A stretch of DNA of 64,000 nucleotides from Enterocloster alcoholdehydrogenati (lineage in GTDB: Bacteria; Bacillota; Clostridia; Lachnospirales; Lachnospiraceae). Shown piece by piece: positions 36,159 through 43,697 of this stretch. The stretch covers positions 62,001 to 126,000 of the forward strand of contig NZ_BLTJ01000002.1 of the NCBI RefSeq assembly GCF_013282095.1, in the 5' to 3' direction. Position 1 is the first letter of the stretch; each line of letters opens with the position of its first letter. A program made the position numbers and the translations under genes. The notes beneath the pieces were generated by a model. The model saw only the letters and a list, made by a program, of their open reading frames with translations, was not told where the DNA came from and did not search any database.

Positions 36159-37841
36159 TTAGCGCGGGCCTCCCCCTCCGCCGCCTCCGGGACCGCCGCC
36201 TGGGCCGCCGCCTCCGGGACCGCCGCCCATTCCGCCTGCGGGCATCATCATGGATGTACTGCTGCTGGTGCTGGATTCAGCCACATAGACCGTATCTCCC
36301 TCAGATAAGCCGCTCTTTATCTCCACATAGGAATCGTTGGTAAGGCCAGTCTCTACCTCTACCGCCCGGAAGCCTGCCGGTACTGCACCCTGCTGCTCCT
36401 TGACCGTATCGTCCTTTACATAAACCTGGTTTCCTCTCATCAGCGCATCTACCGGGATAGTCAGAACATCATCTGCCTGATCCAGGGTAATCACTCCGTC
36501 CACATTCATACCGGGAAGAAGATCTCCCACCTCATCCATGGTAACTGTAACCGGATAGGTGCTGACGCCGTTGGAATAGGTACTCTCCAGACTCACATTG
36601 GTCACGGTTCCGGAGAAGGTCTGCCCCTCATATGCGTCCGCAGTAACCGTCACCTTCTGCCCCACCTTTACATTCTGGATATCCAGCTCGTCGATGGACA
36701 TTTCAAAAGTCAGGCTGGACAGGTCATAAATAGTGGCAAGAACTGTGGTGCTGCTGGAATTTTTTGTAATATTATCTCCCACCTTATAGGTCTTTGTGAT
36801 GACCTGACCGGAAATAGGGGCTGTGATCGTATAGTTGTCATAACTGTCCTGGGTGCTTTCAAGCTTGCTCTGAGCAGACTCCACGCTTTCCTGCGCCTTA
36901 TCCAGACTATCCTTATAGCTCTGGATGAGCTTATCCGCCGTCTTAGAGGTCATGCGAAACAGCGGCGTACCCTTTGTCACATAGTCGCCTTCATTTACAA
37001 GCACTGCCTCTACCTCCACGCTGGTGGCAAGATCCGCCTCCATGGTGGTGTCCACAGATGCCTCAAACACGCCTTCTTCGCTTCCGATCCAGTCGCCTAC
37101 CTGTGCTGAGGCTTTGGAAGAGGTGGTAAGACCGCCGGGGTTATTGACCGTAAATGTCACATAGCGCACCAGACGACCGCCGGAAAGCGTCTCCTCCCGG
37201 TTGGCAACTGCCTTTACCGTAGCAGCCACCTGCTCGCCGGAGTCTACTAATGTCAGCGTAGCCGCGCTCCCTGCAGTGATCTGAGCAGCCTCTGCAGAGA
37301 GGAAGGGAATACGGATCTCCATCACATCATCACTGTAAAGATCTGCCAGCTTTGTGTTGCCGCTTACCTTATTCCCGGCGCTGATATAAAGTTCCTTAAT
37401 ATAGCCGGATTCCGTGGCTTTGTATGTATTTCCGCTGTAATCGCTTACTGCCTGGTTATAATCCTCTAACGCCTCAGAATAGGAATTCTGGGACCGGGTC
37501 AGGGAATTTTCCGCGCTTGTCAGTTCGGTGTCCATGCTGGATTTGTCGATCTCATAGAGAACCTGTCCTTTTTCTACCTGATCACCCTCCTCAAAATTAG
37601 CGGAAACAACCTCTCCCTCTACCATGGAGGTAATGCTGTAGGTGTCCTTTGCTGCCAGGGTGCCGGAGGAAGACAGTTCTGAGGTAATGCTGCGTTTTTC
37701 CACCGTGGCTGTATTATGGCTCTCTGCTTCGGCCGCCGCGGCCTTTGCTTTCTTATTCTTCCATACCATAAGTCCTGTAAGCGCGGCTGCCAGGATCAGT
37801 AGGATCACAATGATGCGGACCCATTTTTTCTTCTTTTTCAT
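36159..37841 (-). CDS. HlyD/MacA-type membrane fusion adaptor with glycine-rich tail
   Basis: 560 residues. An oligolysine start, membrane anchor helix (about 9-26), lipoyl-like halves (SMVEGEVVSANFEEGDQVEKG near 72; ITAPISGQVITKTYKVGDNI near 335) flanking helical hairpin segments with Gln/Ser-rich coiled coil (about 285-330), and beta-barrel and membrane-proximal domains. It ends in a low-complexity tail of about 25 residues made almost only of Gly and Pro. Some hairpin segments appear split, giving a longer protein than usual (MacA is about 370). It docks the ABC permease and probably couples it to the wall or a surface layer. Confidence 0.88.
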   Translation of the reverse strand: MKKKKKWVRIIVILLILAAALTGLMVWKNKKAKAAAAEAESHNTATVEKRSITSELSSSGTLAAKDTYSITSMVEGEVVSANFEEGDQVEKGQVLYEIDKSSMDTELTSAENSLTRSQNSYSEALEDYNQAVSDYSGNTYKATESGYIKELYISAGNKVSGNTKLADLYSDDVMEIRIPFLSAEAAQITAGSAATLTLVDSGEQVAATVKAVANREETLSGGRLVRYVTFTVNNPGGLTTSSKASAQVGDWIGSEEGVFEASVDTTMEADLATSVEVEAVLVNEGDYVTKGTPLFRMTSKTADKLIQSYKDSLDKAQESVESAQSKLESTQDSYDNYTITAPISGQVITKTYKVGDNITKNSSSTTVLATIYDLSSLTFEMSIDELDIQNVKVGQKVTVTADAYEGQTFSGTVTNVSLESTYSNGVSTYPVTVTMDEVGDLLPGMNVDGVITLDQADDVLTIPVDALMRGNQVYVKDDTVKEQQGAVPAGFRAVEVETGLTNDSYVEIKSGLSEGDTVYVAESSTSSSTSMMMPAGGMGGGPGGGGPGGGPGGGGGGGPR

Positions 37842-37853
37842 CCTTTCTCCCCC

Positions 37854-39026
37854 TTAATATTCAATGGCGTCTACGGCAGTATAGGTGCTTCCGCTGCGGT
37901 TACATACAAGAACGACGTCGTCTCCTACCTCCAGGTCTCCATAAATAGAGAACATATACTGGAGTTCCGAGGAATCCAGGCTGATATTTAAATAGCCGTC
38001 TGAGTCCACATCTTCACTGGTATCAAAGTCATCGTCTGAATTAGCCTCATCCACATCAATGCGCACAGAGGTGGGCGTCATTACATCCGTAGACTGATAA
38101 TAGATGTTTTTAATCTCGCCCTTGATAAGCACATATGTATTGTTGCCGGAGTCATCCTTTGTATCCCATCCTGTAGTCGTATAAGCCCAGATCGTCTTGG
38201 ACTTTACGTTGTAGTACAGCACTGCAAAGCCTGCCTGCTGCTGGGAGGCTTTCACCGCCGCCAGGGTGCTTTCCACGCCATTTAGGAACACATTGGCATC
38301 CTCAGTATCAAAGGGAACAGACTGGGCTACACTGAAATTCTTGTGAACCAGAATCGGCCCTTTCCGTTCATCATCCAGAATGGTGATTGGATTGATCTCC
38401 CCATCGGAATTAAGTTCACAGTCCAGCACCGTTCCGTATATCTCATTGCTGTCCTTTTTCTTGGTCTTTAGCAGATTATAGAAAATATTCATGCAGTCTG
38501 TCTCTGTCAGAGTATCGTCGGCCTGACGGCTTACATCTTCGTTCAGCTCCAGATAATTAAACTTTGAAATGCGGGAACTTGTCAAATCACCTGTAAAGTC
38601 TTCGTCCGTATAGCCTAAGATCGTAAGCACCGCCTTTACCGCGTCCTTATAGGTAATGGGATCATCCGGTTTAAAATTCCCGCCCAGATATCCGCTCATC
38701 CAGCCCTGGGAGGCCGCCACGCGGATATAGACTGCATTGGGGTCGTCTGCAGCCACATCCGCATAGACGGATGCATTGGAGGAAGGAAGATTTTCACGAT
38801 AGCTGGATGCCTTAACCAGCATCTTTGCAAAATCTGCGCGGGTCACTTCCCCGCGAAAGCTGGAGATCTCCATGATCCCGGTCAGCTTTACTACCTTCTG
38901 ACGCAGGTTGAAGTTAGCTGTGGAAATATTGTCAGCCCATGCGGTAAGGGACATCACAGGCGAAAGGGCAGCCGCTGCTGCCAGAGAGCCGCAGATCAGG
39001 CGGCCGTGCGCTCTTGAACGTTTCAT
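37854..39026 (-). CDS. Secreted S-layer homology (SLH) domain protein
   Basis: About 390 residues. Signal peptide (basic MKRSRAHGR, hydrophobic core, likely cleavage after AWA near residue 33), then SLH repeats between about 40 and 205, with EVTRADFAKMLVKAS and ITYKDAVKAVLTILGY as the clearest cores. SLH repeats bind pyruvylated wall polymers. The C-terminal half (about 210-390) is an unrecognised beta-rich region with acidic stretches such as DEANSDDDFDTSED. I use the ATG at 39024-39026 because AGAGGAG lies 10 bases upstream; a GTG at 39057-39059 has no such site. First gene of the exporter operon. Confidence 0.85.
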   Translation of the reverse strand: MKRSRAHGRLICGSLAAAAALSPVMSLTAWADNISTANFNLRQKVVKLTGIMEISSFRGEVTRADFAKMLVKASSYRENLPSSNASVYADVAADDPNAVYIRVAASQGWMSGYLGGNFKPDDPITYKDAVKAVLTILGYTDEDFTGDLTSSRISKFNYLELNEDVSRQADDTLTETDCMNIFYNLLKTKKKDSNEIYGTVLDCELNSDGEINPITILDDERKGPILVHKNFSVAQSVPFDTEDANVFLNGVESTLAAVKASQQQAGFAVLYYNVKSKTIWAYTTTGWDTKDDSGNNTYVLIKGEIKNIYYQSTDVMTPTSVRIDVDEANSDDDFDTSEDVDSDGYLNISLDSSELQYMFSIYGDLEVGDDVVLVCNRSGSTYTAVDAIEY

Positions 39027-39131
39027 AACTGGCAAACTCCTCTTTGAATAATGATACACTCTAATGATTATATGCCACTCAATATATCATTGGTTTGTGT
39101 CAATTTTGTGTTTTGTCTTTGTATTTTTATA

Positions 39132-39176
39132 AAAACAATACAGCCCTCTGCCAATATCTTCCAGGCAGAAGGCTGT
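39132..39176 (-). terminator. Terminator after cardiolipin synthase
   Basis: Stem ACAGCCCTCTGCC (39140-39152) with GGCAGAAGGCTGT (39164-39176), 11-base loop, one mismatch; on the minus strand the stem is followed by ATTGTTTTTAT. It lies 17 bases past the gene. Confidence 0.85.
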
Positions 39177-39193
39177 GTCCTCTGTTTTCTGTT

Positions 39194-40747
39194 TTACATA
39201 AGCGGTGCAATCAGGCGCAGAAGCCGCCCCACCTTGCGTCCCACCCAATGATAGCGGCGGCAGGTCTCTAATGTGACAGGAATACATTTTTTCAGAGTAG
39301 CGTGGTAATCCTTACAGATAGCTTCAATAACCTGGTTTTGGTACAGGAAAACGCCGCATTCAAAATGAAGATACAGGCTTCGGAAGTCCAGGTTGATGGT
39401 TCCCACTGCCGCCTTCTCATCATCACTGACAAATACCTTTGCATGGACAAAACCCGGCTCATACTCAAAGATCTGCACTCCTGCCTTCAACAGCTCCGGA
39501 TAATACGTCCTTGCCAAAAGATAGGCGTATTTTTTATCCGGTATATGAGGCATAATAATCTTTACGTCCACTCCCCGCTTAGCTGCGTACTGCAGGGCAT
39601 CCTTCATGCCGTCGTCCAGAATCAGATACGGCGTCATAATATGGACGTACCTTGTGGCCTGGTTTAACATATCCAGATACACCTGCTCTCCCACCTGTTC
39701 TTTATCAAAGGGGCTGTCGCCGTAGGGGATGATATACCCCTGGGGGCTCTGTCCGGGAAGAAACGGAAGGTCTGAGGGCGGCAGGTATTTCTCATATTCC
39801 TCCTCCCGCTGCTCAGTCACATCCCACATCTGAAGAAACATCATGGTAAAGCTCTTTACACTGTCGCCCTTTATCATCACTGCCGTATCCTTCCAGTGGC
39901 CGAACCGCACCTTTCGGTTGATGTACTCATCCGCCAGATTCACACCTCCAGTAAAGGCTGTGTGGCCATCGATGACGGCGATCTTTCTATGATCCCTGTA
40001 ATTCTGGTGGGTAGAAAGCACCGGGCGGATGGGAGAAAACATTTTGCAGCGGATCCCCTTTCGCTCCAGCGTTCGGGGATAATGGAACGGCAGAAGCATC
40101 AGACAGCACATACCGTCATACATCACCCGAACCTCGACTCCCGCCCCGGCTTTTTCCTCCAGGACTTTCATGATCTCATCCCACATATACCCCCGGTCAA
40201 TGATAAAAAACTCCATAAAAATGAACTTTTGGGCCCCCTTGAGTTCTTCCATGAGCCGCTCAAACATATCCTCTCCCAGCGGAAAATATTCTGCGTATGT
40301 ATTTTTATACACCGGGAAACCGGCTGTGCGGCCCAGATAGTCCACCAGCCCGGCCATACGCCCGTCGCAAGCCTTTAATTCTTCGCGCACTTCTTTGTTC
40401 TGCCCCAGATAGGGCCATGTTTTAGCCGAGGAGTTTTTAAGCCGCCTGGCCAGGTCTTTCGTCTGGAACTGCATCTGGACGAAAATATACAAAAGCACCC
40501 CGAATACAGGGATCACCAGCACAGGGATGATCCAGGCCATCTTAAAGCTGGAGTCAATAGGCTCATTTAAAATGGCGATCACCGCCGCCGCGCTTAAGAG
40601 GATACAGAGAATATAAAAATAGTGGAGATGCCCATTTAAAATGCGGAACGCCTCCACAAACACCCACATCTGCAGCGCCAGTCCCAGGATCACAAAGGCA
40701 GTTCGCCCGAAAACGATCCGAAACAGGCTTCTTAGTTTTTTCTTCAT
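39194..40747 (-). CDS. cls: Cardiolipin synthase (PLD superfamily)
   Basis: About 517 residues. Two N-terminal membrane helices (about 12-33 and 40-60, with a third hydrophobic stretch near 70), then two phospholipase D domains: HRKIAVIDGHTAFTGG and HAKVFVSDDEKAAVGTINLD are the two HKD motifs. It condenses two phosphatidylglycerols (or PG with a lipid donor) into cardiolipin at the membrane. Start at the ATG at 40745-40747, with GGAGG about 12 bases upstream. A 33-residue in-frame extension lies over the upstream terminator hairpin and is rejected. Single-gene unit between terminators. Confidence 0.92.
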   Translation of the reverse strand: MKKKLRSLFRIVFGRTAFVILGLALQMWVFVEAFRILNGHLHYFYILCILLSAAAVIAILNEPIDSSFKMAWIIPVLVIPVFGVLLYIFVQMQFQTKDLARRLKNSSAKTWPYLGQNKEVREELKACDGRMAGLVDYLGRTAGFPVYKNTYAEYFPLGEDMFERLMEELKGAQKFIFMEFFIIDRGYMWDEIMKVLEEKAGAGVEVRVMYDGMCCLMLLPFHYPRTLERKGIRCKMFSPIRPVLSTHQNYRDHRKIAVIDGHTAFTGGVNLADEYINRKVRFGHWKDTAVMIKGDSVKSFTMMFLQMWDVTEQREEEYEKYLPPSDLPFLPGQSPQGYIIPYGDSPFDKEQVGEQVYLDMLNQATRYVHIMTPYLILDDGMKDALQYAAKRGVDVKIIMPHIPDKKYAYLLARTYYPELLKAGVQIFEYEPGFVHAKVFVSDDEKAAVGTINLDFRSLYLHFECGVFLYQNQVIEAICKDYHATLKKCIPVTLETCRRYHWVGRKVGRLLRLIAPLM

Positions 40748-40770
40748 AGGTCTGTTCTTCCTCCGCCGTA

Positions 40771-40815
40771 AAACAAAATATACGGTCCAGCCGCATTTCC
40801 AGGCTGAACCGCATA
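40771..40815 (-). terminator. Terminator of the xanthine dehydrogenase operon
   Basis: Stem TATACGGTCCAGCC (40779-40792) with GGCTGAACCGCATA (40802-40815), with a few G-U type mismatches and a nine-base loop; the minus strand continues TTTTGTTTTA. It is 36 bases past the permease stop. Confidence 0.85.
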
Positions 40816-40850
40816 TTATTATCGCATATTTTCCAGGTCTTTTCAAGAGA

Positions 40851-42215
40851 TCACTGAGAGTCCATTTTCTTAATATCCATATCCTTTGGAAGGATCAGGC
40901 TTAAGAGAATGGAGACCACAAACACCACTGCCACTACATTGGCGGAAAATACCGACTGGATCACAGGCGGAAATATCTCCCAGATTCCTGCCTCGCTGGC
41001 TGTGGTAAAGCCGATGCCGATGGACAAGGACAGTGCCGCAATGGTGATATTTCTCTGGGAAAAGCCGCAGTCCGCCACCATCTGGATGCCGGAGGTCAGG
41101 ATCGTTCCAAACATCATGATAGTACAGCCTCCAAGCACCGCATCCGGCAGGGAAGCAAAGAAATTGCCCACTGGCGGAAGGAGTCCTGCAAGGATCATAC
41201 AGGCTGCGCCCGTCATAATCGTAAAACGGTTGACTACCTTTGTCATATTGATCAGACCTACGTTCTGTGAGAAGGAAGTCACTGGAGGACAGCCAAAGAG
41301 ACCAGAGATAAAGGAACCATAGCCGTCGCATCCCAAAGAACCGGAGATTTCCTCTCCTGTGATGGTTCGGTTTAAGCCGCCCGCTACCAGAGCCGAGGTG
41401 TCGCCGATGGTTTCCGCCGCAGATACCAGGAAAATAATGCAGGCGGAAAGGATGGCTCCCGGATGAAACTCCGGCTTAAAGGGCATAAAGTGAGGAAGGG
41501 AAACAATACCGCCGGACAGGATCATGGACAGATCTACCTTCCCCATTACAATGGCCAGGATATAGCCCACCACCAGGCCCGCCAGTACGGACAGCTGCTT
41601 TAAATACCCCCTGGCCAGGATATTCCACAAAAGACAGGTGGCAAGCGTCACCGAACCCAGGATCAGGTTCTGGGCTGAACCGAAATCATCATTATAACCG
41701 CCTCCAAAGGATCTTGCGCCTACGGTAAAAAGCGAAAAACCGATTGCGGTTACCACTGAGGCCGCCACGATAGGCGTAATGATCTTTCTCCAGTATTTTG
41801 CCAGAAGCCCCAGCGTCCCCTCAAACAGACCGCCTGCCAGCACGGCTCCCACGACGGCCGGATAGCCGTAATTGGCGGAAATGGCGCTGAGCACCGTTAC
41901 GAAGGTAAAGCTGACGCCCATGACCACCGGCAGCTTCGAGCCGACGCGCCAGATGGGATACAGCTGGATCAGGGTGGCGATCCCTGCCACAAACATGGCA
42001 TTCTGCAAAAGCATACCCAGCTGCGCCGGCGTCAGAGGCGTCCTGGACGCCCCTGCAATGATGGTGATGGGAGCCAGATTCGATACGAACATGGCCAGAA
42101 TATGCTGCAGTCCGAAGGGGATCGCCTTTGTGATCGGCACCCGTCCCTCCAGCCTGTATATGTTGTTGATGCTGCAGTCCGCTGCATTTACTGCTGTTTT
42201 CGTTGTATTCCCCAT
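40851..42215 (-). CDS. NCS2-family purine/xanthine permease
   Basis: About 454 residues with 12-14 membrane segments. Nucleobase:cation symporter-2 family: the QHILAMFVSNLAPITIIAG opening and the GGxxxxxxxTxxxxNxG-type region in PPVTSFSQNVGLINMT identify UraA/PbuX/UacT relatives. The operon with xanthine dehydrogenase indicates xanthine, urate or hypoxanthine uptake. Start taken at the ATG at 42213-42215, with GGAGG 11 bases upstream; an upstream ATG (42231-42233) includes that ribosome site as coding sequence and has a poor one of its own. Last gene before the operon terminator. Confidence 0.92.
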   Translation of the reverse strand: MGNTTKTAVNAADCSINNIYRLEGRVPITKAIPFGLQHILAMFVSNLAPITIIAGASRTPLTPAQLGMLLQNAMFVAGIATLIQLYPIWRVGSKLPVVMGVSFTFVTVLSAISANYGYPAVVGAVLAGGLFEGTLGLLAKYWRKIITPIVAASVVTAIGFSLFTVGARSFGGGYNDDFGSAQNLILGSVTLATCLLWNILARGYLKQLSVLAGLVVGYILAIVMGKVDLSMILSGGIVSLPHFMPFKPEFHPGAILSACIIFLVSAAETIGDTSALVAGGLNRTITGEEISGSLGCDGYGSFISGLFGCPPVTSFSQNVGLINMTKVVNRFTIMTGAACMILAGLLPPVGNFFASLPDAVLGGCTIMMFGTILTSGIQMVADCGFSQRNITIAALSLSIGIGFTTASEAGIWEIFPPVIQSVFSANVVAVVFVVSILLSLILPKDMDIKKMDSQ

Positions 42216-42302
42216 AACTTTTACTGCCTCCATTTTCTTTATGACGGTAAGCGCGGGTGCATTTCCCCCAAAATGCGCCCGGTCACAGACCTGTTTTTGC
42301 AG

Positions 42303-42794
42303 CTACGCCTCCTGGTGCGTGGTCTGATAGACTTCTTCCACGATCCGCTCCATGGCGTTTAGGATGTTCTCATAACCGGTACACCGGCACAGATGGCCTG
42401 AGATCAGCTTTTTGAGTTCCTCCCTGTTATATTTTTTTCCGGTTCCCACAATCTCCACCGCACTCATAATCAGGCCAGGCGTGCAGAAACCGCATTGAAC
42501 CGCCGCCTCCTCGATAAAAGCCCGCTGAATAGGAGAAAGCTCGCCGTTTGGCCCCTTTAGGCCCTCTACTGTCATGACGCTTTTTCCGTCGGCCCACATG
42601 GTAAGATAGATACAGCTGTCAATGGCCTCTCCGTTTACAAGCACCGTACAGGCTCCGCATTCGCCGACCTCGCACCCCTTTTTCACGGAAGTCAGCCCCA
42701 GACGCAGGCGCAGGGTATCCAAAAGAGACTCTCTCTCATCCACTGCCAGCTCCTGCTCTTTTCCGTTTACCTTCATATGTATGATCTTAAGCAT
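42303..42794 (-). CDS. xdhC: Xanthine dehydrogenase iron-sulfur subunit
   Basis: 163 residues. Plant-ferredoxin-type 2Fe-2S site (CEVGECGACTVLV, with a further Cys in IDSC) near residues 41-61, and the second all-helical 2Fe-2S site with CGFCTPG near 100 and CRCTGYENIL near 135. It relays electrons from the molybdenum centre to FAD. Eight-base overlap with the FAD subunit gene. Length and motifs are those of XdhC/CoxS small subunits. The name follows the E. coli XdhABC convention and should not be confused with the XdhC maturation chaperone. Confidence 0.94.
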   Translation of the reverse strand: MLKIIHMKVNGKEQELAVDERESLLDTLRLRLGLTSVKKGCEVGECGACTVLVNGEAIDSCIYLTMWADGKSVMTVEGLKGPNGELSPIQRAFIEEAAVQCGFCTPGLIMSAVEIVGTGKKYNREELKKLISGHLCRCTGYENILNAMERIVEEVYQTTHQEA

Positions 42795-43677
42795 TGCAAT
42801 TACCTCCTGCTCTCCTGATGGATTCTGTCAGCGCCCGCTTTGCTAACTCCTCAATAAGCTGTAAGCGAAACTCCCTGGACGCTCTCCAGGAGGAACGGGG
42901 ATTTACCTCCGTCAAAGCTGTTTTTGCAAACTGCTCAAGGGCCTCCTTGTCGTCCACTCCCGCTCCTTTTAATATCTCTTCCGCCTTCCGGCAGCGTAGA
43001 GGCGTAGGCCCTGCCACGCCGTAGCCCAGGCGCACATCCTCGATCACCCTCTTATCCTCAGACAGCTTTACCCGCACCGCACAGCCCAGGGTCGCAATCT
43101 CCATGGCTTTTCTCTTTCCATACTTTATATACTGCCCATACCAGCCTTCATAGTTCTCCTTACGAATGATAAAACCGGTGCAGACTTCCTCCCGCTCTCT
43201 CACCGTCCGTCCTGGCCCGGTGTAAAATTCACAGATGGGAACCGTTCTCTCTCCCTGCGGCCCTGACAAGAGGATCAGCGCATCTAAGGCCCACATGGTA
43301 GAGGCGGAATCGGCAGAGGTAGCGCCGTTGCAGATATTTCCGCCGATAGTGCCGGTATTGCGGATCTGGGGGCCGCCCACCATATCCACCGCTTCTCCCA
43401 GCATGGGGACCAGCCTCTGAATGAGAGGATCGTTTGTAATGTGAGAAAATGACGTTGCTGCGCCGATCCAGAGATCGCCGTTTTCAAGGAGCCTTACCCC
43501 CTTAAGCTCCGGGATATTGTGGATGGAAACCAGGGCTTTTCCCGCATCCTTCCCCTCTCTTATGCGGATCAGTACATCGGTGCCGCCGCTGATTACCTCT
43601 GCATCCGGCTCCTTTACCAGAGCCTGCACCGCATCCTGTACATCTCTTGCCTCATAAAATGATTTTATATCAAACAT
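42787..43677 (-). CDS. xdhB: Xanthine dehydrogenase FAD-binding subunit
   Basis: 296 residues, CoxM/XdhB family. The FAD-binding loops ISGGTDVLIRIREGK (near 30) and IGGNICNGATSADSASTMWAL (near 110) are visible, followed by the CO dehydrogenase flavoprotein C-terminal domain from about 185. Passes electrons from the 2Fe-2S centres to NAD+ or another acceptor. Twenty bases downstream of xdhA and overlapping xdhC. Confidence 0.94.
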   Translation of the reverse strand: MFDIKSFYEARDVQDAVQALVKEPDAEVISGGTDVLIRIREGKDAGKALVSIHNIPELKGVRLLENGDLWIGAATSFSHITNDPLIQRLVPMLGEAVDMVGGPQIRNTGTIGGNICNGATSADSASTMWALDALILLSGPQGERTVPICEFYTGPGRTVREREEVCTGFIIRKENYEGWYGQYIKYGKRKAMEIATLGCAVRVKLSEDKRVIEDVRLGYGVAGPTPLRCRKAEEILKGAGVDDKEALEQFAKTALTEVNPRSSWRASREFRLQLIEELAKRALTESIRRAGGNCNA

Positions 43678-43697
43678 ACCGTTTGTCTCCTTCCTTC

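Noticed and set aside
36159-36240. G/C-rich repetitive DNA at the adaptor C-terminus as a possible mobile or CRISPR-like repeat
   Set aside because: It is in frame and simply encodes the Gly/Pro-rich tail; no unit of constant length with spacers.
39067-39103. TTGACA (39098-39103) and TATAAT (39067-39072) on the minus strand upstream of the SLH gene
   Set aside because: Both hexamers are perfect but 25 bases apart, too far for one sigma-A promoter. One or both may be chance in AT-rich DNA, or a regulator could compensate; not called as a promoter.
40870-41331. Long open frames overlapping the purine permease gene in other frames
   Set aside because: They are shadows of a high-GC-third-position gene; composition rich in Arg, Ser and Trp, with no ribosome site or recognisable domain.
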